DNA of 64,000 bases from Nelumbo lutea (Eukaryota > Streptophyta > Magnoliopsida > Proteales > Nelumbonaceae): assembly GCA_022828595.1 (NCBI GenBank), contig JAKGHH010000001.1:140201017-140265016 (forward strand). Direction: 5' to 3'. Position numbers and translations under genes: made by a program. Shown in pieces: positions 21,301 to 33,386 of this stretch. The notes below the pieces were generated by a model that saw only the letters and a list, made by a program, of their open reading frames with translations, did no database searches and was not told where the DNA came from. The stretch's first letter is position 1. Each line of letters starts with the position of its first letter.

Positions 21301-21860
21301 GGACATGTTTGGTTTTTTAGTAAACGTTGGGGAGGGGGGAAGTTGATGAATGTGAAAATGGTTCCCTTTCATCAACAATCCCATATTCTTTTTGCAGATT
21401 AATGTGAGACTCAAAGAAAAATTACTTTCTAGGTGGATATGAGAAAATTATCAGCAAAACAGTTCAAACCGGTTAGGGGTCCGGTTATCGGATCTAACGG
21501 TCTGACAGTTCAGACTAAGCGCTCGGCCCGTTTTGACAAAAGAGTTCAAAAAAAATAAAAAAGGTCAAAACCGTTCGAGCGGTTTGAACGGTTTGAATGG
21601 TTAACTGCTTGGTTCAGCAGTTCGCTGACCAAAATCAATGGTTTTGGGGGGAAATCTGGTTTTTGGGGAAAACAGAACCGGTCACTTGACCGATTCCCGG
21701 TTTTTCCGGTCCGACCATCTGGTCTGGTCCAGTTTTAAAAACCATGATGGTGGGACAATATTGTCCTTTCTAATTTTCTCATTTTAAAGATAAAATATTT
21801 ATTATATCACTCACCTGGAAAATAAAAGAACACATGTAAATATGATTATCTAGGTAGTTA
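21301..21860. mobile_element. MITE, interrupted by another repeat
   Basis: The left part (GTTGGGGAGGGGGGAAGTTGATGAATG to 21440) and right part (from about 21747: AAAATAAAAGAACACATGTAAATATG, ATCTAGGTAG) match a contiguous repeat at 35806-36176. The middle, about 21450-21746, is foreign. Confidence 0.55.
21450..21746. mobile_element. GGTTCAAACCGGTT-type repeat inserted into the MITE
   Basis: Starts near GTTCAAACCGGTTAGGGGTCCGG and ends near CCGGTCCAGTTTTAAAAACC. It is full of CGGTT/AACCG words in both orientations. It is absent from the equivalent MITE at 35806-36176, which indicates a later insertion. Confidence 0.45.
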
Positions 21861-21886
21861 TATTCACCATGCTAAATAACAAAAAA

Positions 21887-22409
21887 GGGGGTAAATTGCT
21901 GAAATCTTTCCTTAAGTTTTCAAATGTTACTGAAACCTCCCCTAAAGTTTGTTAATTATAATTACCTCCCTTGAACTTTCAAACAATGTTGCAAGTCCAA
22001 CCGCTTTGTTACAATCCTCTAACAAGAAGCACAAAAATGTCTAAAATATCCATGCAATTACTAGTAAGGCTGATTTCTAAAAAAACAATTCAAACTTTAT
22101 AAATACAAAAAAAAAGAGGGTTTAAAGTTTGTAGCTTCACCTATGAGCGATTGATATCAAGGGAAAATTTAAAAAATAAATCAAATTCAGAAAAAAGTTT
22201 GAAAGAATTTAGACCAATGATTCATATGAAGAGAAAATTTAGAAAATAAACATTTTGGTCAAAAACAATGATATAAATATTTTAGACATTTTTATGCTTC
22301 CTTTTAAGGAATTTTAACAAACGGGGTCTAATTACAACTATATCAAAAAACTAAAGGGAAATGATTACAATTTCGAAGCTTCAGTCGAGGTTTCAGCAAC
22401 ATTTACCCA
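21887..22409. mobile_element. Foldback MITE
   Basis: The left end GGGTAAATTGCTGAAATCTTT pairs with the inverted right end GGGTAAATGTTGCTGAAACCT. The arms go on matching for more than 80 bp, including a TTGTAATTA-like block and the TTAACAAAC region. It is about 520 bp and non-coding. Confidence 0.6.
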
Positions 22410-24817
22410 GGAAAAAAGAATGGGGCCTATGAATACGAGGGAAAGGGATGGATTTTAAAGAATGGGGCCTATGCAATTTCTAAACTATCAGTATTGTCCA
22501 CGTGGCAACATGGCTCTATCCATGATAGATAAATTCCTTAGAGGCTACAACCCTAGAAACCCTCTTGCACCGCGTTTCAAAACAAAGCAACATATTTGTG
22601 ATCTCTATCCAGCAAGCTAGGCCCAAAGTCCCAAACCCAATAACCAAAAGCATTCCAACACCTAACTACTCGTCCGCTTTTAAAGCATGAAGCGACTCCA
22701 CTTAACGACCTGCTTTTGAACTTTTGACTTATCGTTCCAAAACCCAAAGTTGAAAGTCCAGTGTCTTGTGTTGTTGACTTATTTCACAATATTGACAACT
22801 AAAATTCAGACAATATTCATTCAGTGGCAGTTGATGCGCTTGTCGGTGTGGTGTGACACCGTAAGAATAAAGATTATATATCGCCTTAGAAGTCATTTCT
22901 TTATTAAATGGCTTGAAAATCTGTAACAAAATCTAAGTCTTTCAAGACTAGCTACCCTCTAACTCTAAGCTCTTCTACGTTGGTTTTCCTACTGATCTGC
23001 TTTTTCTTGTCTGTGTCGAAAGTCAAGACAAGACTGCTTTGACAATGTTGTTGAAAGAAACTGAGAAAGGTAGAAAGCCAATAGATGGAAAAACAATGGT
23101 TCCCTCCCTCCCCTACTGGCTACTGCACAGTGATTTCACTGGAGCACCAGGAGTCTTCATCTGAGTCTGAGATATATAAGAAAGCTAAAGGCTTTCAGTT
23201 GCTGGCTACTCCAACTTCTTCGGAATATCATCAGTAAATTCAATGAGAGAGAGAGAGAGACTAGTTGGATCTGGATGGATTTTTTTCTTTTTTTGCTTTT
23301 GGGTGAATAAGTTCAAGTTGTTGGGTTTCACTGACTTGTCTTTCTCTGTTTCTCAATCCTCATCACCAACACATGCACGTGTTGTAGTCGGGGTGTCTTG
23401 GCATCGTCTATCATAAACATTTTCATAATTGACTGAGTGAAGGTTTTTTCTTCGACAGGATCAAGTTTAAGTCCACATGAGGAAAAGGTAGCTCTCTGTG
23501 GAACAACATAAGAAGTAGACAGAGAGTTTTCTTGGGCCTGGAATTATACAGGAGCCATATATAAGAGTCTGCATCTCCTACACCTTTTTCCTATACTCCC
23601 ATTCAATATATATATCTTTGACAAGTTTTCCATTATAGGGCACTTGAAAAGTACAGGACATCCGAACTCAGACTGGGTATCATCTTTTGATTTTAGGATT
23701 TATAATTGCAATCAGAATCAGAATGGTCTGTTTGTATAATTTCTTGTTTTTTTGGTTCAAATAAGAATGAGAATAGGAATTGAAATCAACTGAAATGGGA
23801 TTTTATTTCAAAGGGAAGGAGAAAGAATGACCATTTCTTTAAATGAAAAAATGCCATTCAACCACAAATGAGAATGGAATTCTAATTTAACCAAACTATT
23901 AGAATCGAAATAGCCCATTCAAATTTTAATTCTAAAACCCTATTTTCATGAACCAAATAGACCCTTTATGCATTTAACTGGACGGTATATCAAGTGTAGA
24001 ATGAATTCTACAAATAAAAAAATAAAAAAAAAATCAAGCAAACTCTGAAATTAGAAATAGACAAATAGTCGTCCGAGTTTGTCGAGTTTTGACATGGCTA
24101 ATATTTTAGTTGGGTCTTATGTCGGGGTTGGGCCCCAATTCTTAAAAACGTGCAAATATCAAACTGTGGGGGCCCAGATCTATCTATCAATTACGTTGTG
24201 TCTCCACAAGTCCACAGTGCAAGACCATTATATTTCAATAGTCTATCCCACCCTAGGCCGAATGATGATGCAAATTTAAAAGAATACGGTAGAAAAAAAT
24301 TAAAGAAAAAAAGTTAAATCGTCTTTGAGGTATCCTCGAACCATTCCATACTAAACGTCTAATTCAATTAATTCTTTATGACTTTTACTTTTACTTTCGC
24401 TTTTGATTAAGAGACCAATCCAAATCATTACATATCTATATTTGGGTTTTATTCTCGAACCATGCAATGTTTTATATATGAGTGACATAGGTTCGGAATC
24501 AGGCCTGGACCAATCGGTCTGGATTTCAAAATTCTATTTTGATGGAATGATAAATAGGTCAAAGATTGAAAAAAATGGAGAATAACCAATTAGCCCAGAT
24601 CAGAATTTTATAGCCTCAAAGTATAGGGGGAATGCATCCTGACCGTGAATTGATGCCAAATCATGGGCAAGATGTGGTTTATAGGGGGGAGAGGGTTAGT
24701 AGTAGGGGAGCTGGAATTCAGAATTCTGCATCGGGTGTATTCGTACTTCTCTGAAAAAAAAAATACAACAATATGACAATAATGCATCATGCATTATCTT
24801 ATTGTGGGCCTAACTAT
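22410..24817. other. Intergenic, no gene recognised
   Basis: No convincing coding frame. A G-box-like CCACGTGGCA lies near 22498 and a (GA)n run at 23245-23260. The stretch 22930-23600 is less AT-rich and could contain an untranslated or RNA-gene exon, but no known RNA signature was found. Confidence 0.35.
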
Positions 24818-24860
24818 TATTTCAAAAGGCTCTTGAGGCGAGGCCAAAGGCCTAAGCCTT

Positions 24861-24868
24861 GAGGTGAG
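24861..24868. repeat. hAT target-site duplication, left
   Basis: GAGGTGAG, repeated exactly at 25361-25368. Confidence 0.85.
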
Positions 24869-25360
24869 TAGGGTTGTTCATAAGAATGCCCAACCCGACC
24901 AACCCGACCAACCCGGATGGGTTTTCATCAGTACCGGTCGGTTTCAGGTTGGAAAAATATATAAACCGACTCAACCCGAACCAAACTAGTCTTCTAGATT
25001 TTACTAGTTCGGTAGTTCCTAGTTTGAATAGTTTCCTACTTAACTATAACTAGTCTTCTATTAGAACTAGAAGGCCCATTAGGCAATTACAATTAGAATA
25101 TATAATCTATCATAGTTTCTAACTTTCCATAATCTTTTACACAAAATAGGCAACCCATTAGGCAATTACAATTAGAATTCAATTAGGTGTCCTTTTGTAC
25201 AGGAGTAAAACCAAAACCGACCCAAACCGACTCAAACCGACCAAGTCGATTTGGCCTATCAGTGGATCGGTTTCGGTTTCCACCTCAAGTAACCCGACTA
25301 GGTCGGGTCGATTGGGAAAACCCCAATAACCCGACCCAACCCGACCGGTGAACACCCCTA
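24869..25360. mobile_element. Non-autonomous hAT element with perfect 8-bp target duplication
   Basis: 492 bp. The left end TAGGGTTGTTCA and the inverted right end TAGGGGTGTTCA differ by one base, and GAGGTGAG flanks both sides. Eight-bp duplications and TAGGG-type ends are hAT features. The interior is rich in AACCCGACC and GGTCGGGT words in both orientations and does not encode a transposase. Confidence 0.82.
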
Positions 25361-25368
25361 GAGGTGAG
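25361..25368. repeat. hAT target-site duplication, right
   Basis: GAGGTGAG, identical to 24861-24868. Confidence 0.85.
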
Positions 25369-25634
25369 ACTATGTAAAAAGGTTTAGCCTCAATAGCCTT
25401 AAACTCCATCAGCAAGTCTTAGACCTTGAATTATTTGAGGCTTAAGTTTTTGGGCCTTTGGCCTCAAAATATCCAAGGCTTAGGGCTCAATTATTCAATT
25501 TGCTAATGTGGAATATGAAGGTTTACATAGAGGCAAACATAAATTTAAGACAAAAAAAAACTTGTTTTGTATGTATTGGTCTAAGAAAATAGTTTGCTTT
25601 ATTTTTCATACTTTATTCTTACCCATTTGCCCAT

Positions 25635-25660
25635 TTATTATTATTATTATTATTATTATT
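25635..25660. repeat. (TTA)n microsatellite
   Basis: About eight or nine TTA units. Confidence 0.9.
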
Positions 25661-26249
25661 GGTAATTGAAATTTGCTCATTTATATCCTACTTGATATTC
25701 TATTTCTTCTAAATATGCATATTAGTGCAAGAAACGAAATAGGAATGCCTTGTTCTTAAAACAATGTTGGTTATCCCTAAATTAAAAGCTTGATAAAGAA
25801 AAAAAGTAAAGAACTATTTTGATAAAATTCTAACCCAAATTGTATTGTATATTTGAGGTACCAATACCCCCTTTTAAGATATTTAAAAAATCTTTTTAAA
25901 ATTTAAATAATATAAAACTAACCTTGTAAAGTTAAAAAAAAAAAAACATGCATGGTTCAAAGTATCTATAATCAATACATCCCTTTCAGCACATTGGGGT
26001 GTATGATACTTCGAACCATGAATCCATATCTAATACATGCCATATAAAATCCTAATTTTATGTTTTGATGTCTTTATTGTTTATTGTTTATGGATCAAAG
26101 CTTACGCCTCGCCCCTATGAGACATAACCGCTTCATCTCTGCCTTTAATCTTTTAAAACCTTGGGCCTAACAATCTTTTATAGAGATAAGTTTCCATTTC
26201 CCAATAGTTGCTTGAATTTTTCCTAAGCCTGGTTTCTTTTTTGGTACCT

Positions 26250-26530
26250 GGGTGATGCACTTAACTGGGCAAGAGTTATCCAAGCAAATTGTGGTGCGAG
26301 TGTTTGGGAGAATTGATACTTATTCGGATAAAGAATTTGGTGAGAAATTTGTATCGTTTTTGTCATATGGGTAAGCAATCTATCCACCCTAGAGAGTATC
26401 GGTTAGTCTGTCTAGAAAATAATCTTTCCATGAAACCCATTATACTAACGCTAGAATGCGAGAAAATTAATCAACTATCAAACTGACCAACTTACCCCCC
26501 ACGAGATACCTCTAAAGGAACGAGACACTA
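26250..26530. mobile_element. MITE-like dispersed repeat, copy 1
   Basis: Shares an ordered series of words with 28430-28680: CAAATTGTGGTGCGAGTGTTTGG against AAATTGCGGTGTCAGCGTTTGG, TTCGGATAAAG, TAAGCAA..TATCC, ACCCATTA, GAATGCG..AAATT. It is divergent and non-coding. Confidence 0.5.
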
Positions 26531-27283
26531 GTATTTGGTTATTTTCCCAGTCTCTTTTCTTTTTAAATTTTAATCAATAAATTAAATGGTATTGTTTCAA
26601 AAAAAATTAAATTAAATGGTACAATATATGGATTGTGAACCCTAAAACTTGCCACCTGACGTGGCATATTATGATTGGACAATCAGAACAATACTTGGGC
26701 AACAATGATACAGTATGTACATATGAACACCACAGGCCCACATTTCAGGCTGATATGACAATTGGGCCGGTATCATCCCGTTATGGGTTTCAGAAAAACG
26801 TATCATACCGTTATTTGCAAAAAATTAATATGCAACAATGCATTGGAATGCATGCCAAATAAGTAACCTAACAATTAGGTTTCTTGTCTGGAAGATCCCA
26901 TTAAACTGAAAATTCCAATACAGACCACTCATCTGTAGATAGGAATCCTCTAGTTCGTCCTTTCTACCTGCTCCTGTGTATTGGAACTTCCCCCAATTAA
27001 TGTGAACAGTCCATGATTTTAAATTTTTTTAACACAAATATTCAAATGGATTATTGCATACCAACCTGATCTTTTCCACCAATAAAATACGTTCTAACCC
27101 TTTACCAACTTTATTTAGCACCGTAAATCTTATTATGAGACTGAAATCCTAGGAGTCGTAATAATGTATAAGATGTGCAGTGTGAGATTATATTGATAGA
27201 GAGTTGGAATTTATTTTATTGATAAATGATCCGGATTCACCTCCACCATGCATGCAGTGGCTATTTGAAGAAAAAAAATCTCT

Positions 27284-27389
27284 TTAAACTTAGTTTGAAA
27301 AAAATATAAATAATATGAATACATAGAAAATAATATAAAATATAAGATTTTGCACTCTATATATTTTTACTCCTTCCAAGTTAAGCCTT
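27284..27389. mobile_element. Tourist-like MITE, copy 1 (decayed)
   Basis: Relative of the copy at 36362-36476. It keeps the internal TATAAGATTTTGCACTCT and the end CTCCTTCCAAGTTAAGCCTTAA. The left end is degraded. Confidence 0.5.
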
Positions 27390-27670
27390 AATTGAAATTC
27401 TGTCTTTAAGTTAAAAACATTTGACCCATGGAAACAAGTTCCTTTTTAAACAATTAAATTCTTGAAAGTCTGGCCCATGTTTCAGGCTTGTATCAACTAA
27501 GCCGGTCTTGGGCCAAGGTTAAACCCCATGTGATAGGTGCCAAGTCTAGCCTGGCCCAAAATCACTCCTAATAACCAGCAGATTCGGATTCCATGAGAAA
27601 AGGAACAAGTATTTGGGTACATTCCATTCTTATCAATAAAACGAGACGAAGTTACTCTATGTAATGATAA

Positions 27671-27787
27671 AATTAACTTTGGAAAGAATATAAATACAAA
27701 TATGTAGAGCGTAAATATAAAGTTTAAGAATTAAGAATACAATATACATGTACATATTTATATTTATACTCTTCCCAAACTGAGCCT
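27671..27787. mobile_element. Tourist-like MITE, copy 2
   Basis: The left part AACTTTGGAAAGAATATAAATACAAATATG and right end TACTCTTCCCAAACTGAGCC followed by TAAG match the same family. The left terminal GGCTC is lost. Confidence 0.55.
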
Positions 27788-28429
27788 AAGAATGAACATC
27801 TAGTGGGAGGATTCTACTTATTTTTAAAATCAAGTAATGTTGCTTTCAATCCATAGTAAATACCCTTACACCATATAAAAAATGTTTATGTAGAATTTCC
27901 ATCCAGGAAAAATCAATTAATCAAATGGTCAAAAGTGAAGTTATAATGCTTCTCTTTCATAAATTGGTACCCAAATCTCTACGGTGGGGGCTGATCTATG
28001 ACGCATCTTATTCCTTGAAACGTTAAAAGGTAAACTCATGGGGACCATAGCTTACAAATACACCTTGGTCCCCACATCATCCAATACTAGAGTGAAGAGT
28101 CAAGACCCTGTAGAATATGAACCTTCCTCTCTTCTCTTTTTTCTATGACGAGTTATGAAATTCAGACTGGAGTTGGACCCGTTCAGGCTGGTGGCTCACA
28201 GGTTGTCCGATGGCCCAAAGAAATTGTGGAAAAAAGATACCAGAATTCGAGAAAACTGATACGTGACAAAGCTCTGCTTTGGAAATTGGGACTGGGTCGA
28301 AGGTCAAGTAGTCCAGTCCAGTCATTCTAAGCTCCCAGACATTGACTGTCTGTCCTCTTTGGGTGGTGGATGGTATTGGGCTAAACATGGGCTTTAACCC
28401 TTGTTTTAGTAGAAGAGATATTTAAGCGT

Positions 28430-28680
28430 CGTTTGTTTTTTATTCAGTTAATGCATTTATCCAGATAAATGGTTCTCGGGCAAAAATAATCCGAGTAAAT
28501 TGCGGTGTCAGCGTTTGGTTGCACCATACTTGTTCGGATAAAGCAACAAAAACAAGGATAAGCAACTTATCCCCACAAGACCCATTACACCGGGCACCGG
28601 CACTTTGAATGCGGGTAAATTGATCAATTACCCAATTTGCCAATTAATCCCCATGAAATACCTATAAATAAACAAACAAG
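28430..28680. mobile_element. MITE-like dispersed repeat, copy 2
   Basis: Homologue of 26250-26530. Its ends carry CGTCGTTTGTTT and AAACAAACAAGGCC, roughly inverted. A TATA-like CTATAAATA sits at 28662-28670, about 1.5 kb upstream of the host gene start codon. Confidence 0.5.
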
Positions 28681-28689
28681 GCCTTAAGA

Positions 28690-30178
28690 AATCAGGGTCA
28701 AGATTTGAAGAGTAGAACTCGAACATTTCATCCATCCAGATTGCAGAAGCTCATTCCGGTAATCCGGTGCTTTGATTGTTTACTTTGATAATTTGATTCA
28801 GTCATGTTGGATCTTGTCGGGAGATTAGACCCAGGACTAATTTCCGTGGTCGTGGTCGGTGCTTTGCCTTTAAACAGACGTGAAACGCCCTTGGTTTGGT
28901 TGTTACTTGTTAACTGTTAAGGATTTAATTCACGCGGTTATCCAAATCCCAAGCCTTTTGTTTTCTTTATTTGTTTTTTTTTTTTTTTCAAACCAAACCC
29001 ATACATAACAAAAGAACTGCAAATGGAAGGAAAACAAAAATAAATTTAAGCGATACAAATTTGTAGATAAAATGCGGCAAATCGACCTATTAACTCCTGT
29101 TCTTACCATTTTCACAGGCTTTGTTTTCATTTTATTTTATTTTTCCAATTCCGGAAATAGTTACTGGTTAGACTACGATGGGATGGACCCAGTCGCATCA
29201 CGAACGAATTAAAAGTTGGAAATGGGTGGTGGGTCTTTGATTCTCAACGAGAACAAGAAACAGAAAGGGTTCGTTGATCTGGTTTCTTCGTGTTGGACTT
29301 AGGACTACCATTCTTGTTGTTCCTAATTTATCCCTGAAAGCGAGGTTTCCTTCAACCGATATCTTTCCGATTAAAATACAGTGATCCTATATATCTTTTC
29401 TTCTGCTAATATTTTAACTCCTGTTTTATGAGAAATTTCTGTTCTTTGCACCGGTTTAACTAAAGCTAATCCTGGGAATCAATCAACTTTTAAGCAGAGT
29501 ATCTGTGTTGCTTTCACATTAAAACCCTGAATAAAGGAAAAAAAAAAGGAAAATAGTCTAGCAGTTTAGAAGAGTTGATTCTGGGTGACAGTGGGCTGCG
29601 ACATTGAGTTCTGTAGGTTCCTGGGTAGATTTTGCCTTTTCTTTTTCCCATAAATTTAAAACCTATTGAAAAATTAGAGTCCGAGTCTTGGTTTTTCAAT
29701 CGAGGGGTTTCTTTCTTTCTTTCTTGCATGTTTTTCTTTTAGAGCTCATCCTGGAGACCCCTTTGAGTTTTCTTTAAGATTAAAGAATAGAGAAGGAAAA
29801 TTTCTTCTTATTGCAGTTTCCACCAGAAAACCAAACTGGACGATATTTCAGTGAAGGAGCCTCTTAAATGGGATTTCATTCGAAAATTTGGAAGTGATAA
29901 GATTTGGGTTCACCAAATTCAGTTTTTTTCGGGGTGCCATCGTTTTTAACTCTTCTTTTAATTTTATATATAATTAGCTGTTGAAACTTCAAACATCAAA
30001 AAATAGAATTCCCGACCGATTTCTCCTCTTTTCCTCGCCCTTGAAAAGAGAAAAAAAAGAATCCCTTAGTTTCTTTCCCTCTCTATCTCTCCCTCTTCCT
30101 CTGTTCCGCAGGTGGGGAGGGGGAAAACTAGGATATCTCCCAGGTTCTGTATTCCTCTCTCCTTATCTCTCTCCAACC
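28690..30178 (+). promoter_or_regulatory. Upstream region and 5' leader of the DUF789 gene
   Basis: No competing gene was found. The last 200 bp before the ATG are rich in CT (TCTCTATCTCTCCCTCTTCC at about 30080), common in plant 5' leaders. TATA-like words occur at 29386-29395 (CCTATATATC) and 29961-29973 (TTTTATATATAAT). The transcription start, and whether a leader intron exists, cannot be decided by eye. Confidence 0.4.
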
Positions 30179-33100
30179 ATGATTTTCGACAGGAGGCCAA
30201 TGCAATCAAACCTTGAATGTTTTCTCGACTGCACGATGCCCGTCGTTCCATCACAGTTTCTACCAAAGGTTTGTATTTGTTATATTTATCCCGTTTCTTA
30301 TCATTCTCTGCTATATGGAATTAGTATGTTTATTTATTTATTTATTTATTTATACATACAATCTCCTTTGCTGTTTCTGCAGACTTCCATGAAGAACCTT
30401 AATAGGCTTTGGCACCCTTGGGACAGAGAAACAGTAGAGTATTTCACTTTGAGAGATCTCTGGAGTTGTTATGGTGAATGGAGCGCTTACGGTGCTGGAG
30501 TTCCAATCATATTAAGCAGTGAAGAAACAGTTGTTCAATACTATGTTCCTTATCTTTCAGCAATCCAGATCTTCACAAGCCATGCATCCTTATACAGTTT
30601 ACGGTAACCTTTCTTTGTTTTTCAGTTAGGTTTTCCTTTTCTTTTCCTCATTACATTCAACTGCTTTCTGTTTCTTTTTCCAGAACATGTGAATTAGCAG
30701 ATTTTGAGAAGTTTCTACAATATTGTTTGAATTTCCATTGTTTTTAACCAAAAAATTGAAGTGTAGACAAAGGTAATATGGATGATAGCCACATCTATTT
30801 CTCTGTTTCTTTGTTTGTCTGCTTCTATATCCTTGTGATTCACGACTGACAAATTTTAGAGCCAAGACAGACAGAGAAAAACACATGCCATGTCAAGATT
30901 TTGACCCTACCCCTTAAGCTCCACTACATTTTCTTTATTGAATTTGCGAATCTTGGTTTTCATTAAATCCTGATTCGGGTATTTTTGCATTTTAAATTTA
31001 GTGGTAGTGATAACCCTTCACCTAGGGCTGTATCATTTGTATCAAAGGGTAACTTTTTACTATATCCATTTTAATGAGGTTGTCTAAACAAGATATCATT
31101 CCTGGATTGATAAATTATGCCTAAATTTTCTGTATTGCTCAAAATAAAAAGTTAAACATTGAGGTAGTGGTGAAATTAAAAAGAACAATTGACTGGTTTT
31201 CAGGGAAGAGACTGAAACAAGGGATATTGAGATAAGAGATTCTTTCAGTGATTCATGCAGCGATGTGAGTGAAAATGAGAAGTTGTGGAGATTGGACGGT
31301 GGTTCCTCTGAGGAATGTGGGCTTGACCAAGAGAACCTCTGGCAGCTTAGTGATAGGTTGGGTTACCTTTATTTTCAGTACTTTGAGAGATCAGCTCCTT
31401 ATGGAAGAGCTCCTCTGATGGACAAGGTATATTTATCTGCTAATGTTCTTTCTAAAGAACTTTATATCTAGCTTTCTTTATTTACCAGTTATTTTTCTTG
31501 GGCCATAAGATGGAAAAGGAATTTTCCTTGGCATCTGACTACATATAGTTCGGACAAGGTTTAGATGATGATGACTTGAGTAGCTTATTCATTTTATCTA
31601 ATTAGAACATAGAAATAATACGACTATTCTGCTTATAGATTTGTTAGAATGCTTGAATATCATTTTCACTGAAAGAGCACGGTAGGCATTAGATTATCTT
31701 CTGATAAACTTTTGACTTCTGAAAAATAAGCAATTCACCTTTTTCACTGTTCTTATCCTAAAATTGTTTGCATACTTTATTCTATCTTCTTTTTGTTTTA
31801 CTCTTAGAAATTTAACTAGAATATGTATTCATTTCTCTATTTGTGCTGTTCAATTAGACTACAGTTTAGTCTTTTTCGGGAGAAGAAATTTATTGGTCAA
31901 GACATAAAACTTTAAATTCTGTTGTAAACTTCTAACTAAACCTACTGTGTAAAATCGCTGACCTCCCTCTGTAACTCATGTTTCAGATCAATGGATTAGC
32001 TCGAAGATTTCCTGGATTAATGACTCTAAAGAGTGTTGATCTTTCACCAGCTAGTTGGATGGCGGTTGCTTGGTTTGTCTTCCTCTCCTTTTCTCCCTCC
32101 TATATTTCTAAACCAGAGTATATTACATACCAGTAGAAGATGAAATGAAAGGATGGATTAGGCTAAGAAGGCATGCTGAAGACAAATTAAACCACAATTA
32201 TAAACTAACATTACTAGAATCTTGCATCCATGGTTATTATAACTGGGTCAGCAATTGGGTATTTTAGCTAGTCATACTTACCAGCATTCATTTCATAGGT
32301 TTCCCACTGCAATTACATCTGTCAAATAAATTTTTGTCTTTTGATCTCAAGTTCCCAACCATTCTACAAATTAGGTGGTTTTGATCATCCAGTCAGGCTC
32401 CTCTTCTGACTTTAAGAGGTACTCCAACAAATTTAACTTGGCAGGATGGGGCACATGGGAGATGTACTAGTATAAACATCTTCTCACCTAAGAACAATTT
32501 TATTGTTGCCTTGGACCTTGAAAATGTACAGTCGTGATATAGAAAAAATGTTTAGATACCGAATGCCATCAAGAATCTAATCAAGTTTATTTTACATCAT
32601 TACTTGGTGTAAAATTTCGAGCTGTCAAGTCTGAGAATGCGGGTTTAGTGGCCACTTTGTGCAAAAAAATGCCAAAGGTTAGGGCCATATCCAGTCCACC
32701 CCTCCTAAGACCCGAGATAGTTGGGACCAACATTGGGTAATATCTTTTAGGTTGGCCACATTTCCTAATATTGTGCTTATAGGTCATGTGCACTGCATCT
32801 ATATATAATAATCAAAAGGTTCCATAATTCCTTTTTTTGTTGAAAAATCTATTCCCATATCATACTAAACTCTGTAACCAAAGTATGATATTGAACCTGT
32901 GAATTTGTTCAGGTACCCAATATATCACATTCCCACAGGGAGAACAGTAAAGGACTTGTCTGCTTGTTTTCTGACTTACCACACTCTCTCATCTTCATTC
33001 CAAGGTACTCTTCAATTCTCTTTCTCTCTCTCTCTGAATTTCTTTTATAAATTCTAACACATGTAATGTTGGCCTAATAATATATGTGCGGCACACTGGC

Positions 33101-33386
33101 CCCACTCATTAGCTCTGCACCATCTGATGTCCATGTCAATGCAGATATGGACCCTGAAGAAGTTACTGGGAGCGCCCAAAGGAAGCAGAAGGAAGGCGAA
33201 GGTATTGCTCACCCACCATTCGGTCTAGCCACATATAAGATGCATGGAAATGTGTGGCTCTCGGACGAGAGTGGGCGGGACCAAGAGAGGTTGTTGTCAT
33301 TGGTGAGTGCAGCAGATTCGTGGCTAAAGCAGCTAAGGGTCCAGCACCACGACTTCAATTACTTCACCGGGATTCGCCATGGATGA
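30179..33386 (+). CDS. DUF789-family protein, six coding exons
   Basis: The only intact-looking host gene. By splice sites the coding exons are 30179-30268, 30383-30603, 31204-31426, 31987-32072, 32913-33004 and 33145-33386; together 954 nt, 317 residues plus stop. All introns are GT-AG and frame is kept throughout. The ATG at 30179 was chosen because MQSNLECFLDCTMPVVPSQF, the usual start of DUF789 homology, follows within eight codons. Further family signatures are NRLWHPWDRETVEYFTLRDLW and AYGAGVPIIL (exon 2), an acidic linker with FSDSCSDVSENEKLW (exon 3), LGYLYFQYFERSAPYGRAPL, VDLSPASWMAVAWYPIYHIP (exons 4-5), and the C-terminal FGLATYKMHGNVW and SWLKQLRVQHHDFNYFTGI. DUF789 proteins are plant-specific and of unknown biochemical role. 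No signal peptide or membrane segment is visible. Confidence 0.93.
30328..30352. repeat. (TTTA)n repeat in intron 1
   Basis: About six TTTA units between exon 1 and exon 2 of the DUF789 gene. Confidence 0.85.

Larger units (their letters stand above)
24818..26163. repeat. Larger repeat with inverted GAGGCGAGGC ends, split by the hAT element
   Basis: The left end has GAGGCGAGGCCAAAGGCCTAAGCCTTGA. The inverted right end has GGGGCGAGGCGTAAGCTTTGA preceded by CCCAAGGTTTTAAAA. Without the hAT insertion (24869-25360) the interval would be about 0.85 kb. The ends are only approximately inverted and the class is unknown. Confidence 0.35.

Noticed and set aside
22930..23600. Possible microRNA or untranslated exon
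   Set aside because: No known mature microRNA sequence or convincing hairpin was found by eye.
29981..30178. Upstream in-frame extension of DUF789 exon 1 to an ATG at 29981
   Set aside because: The extra residues are low-complexity, CT-rich leader translation and precede the normal family start. ATG 30179 is preferred.
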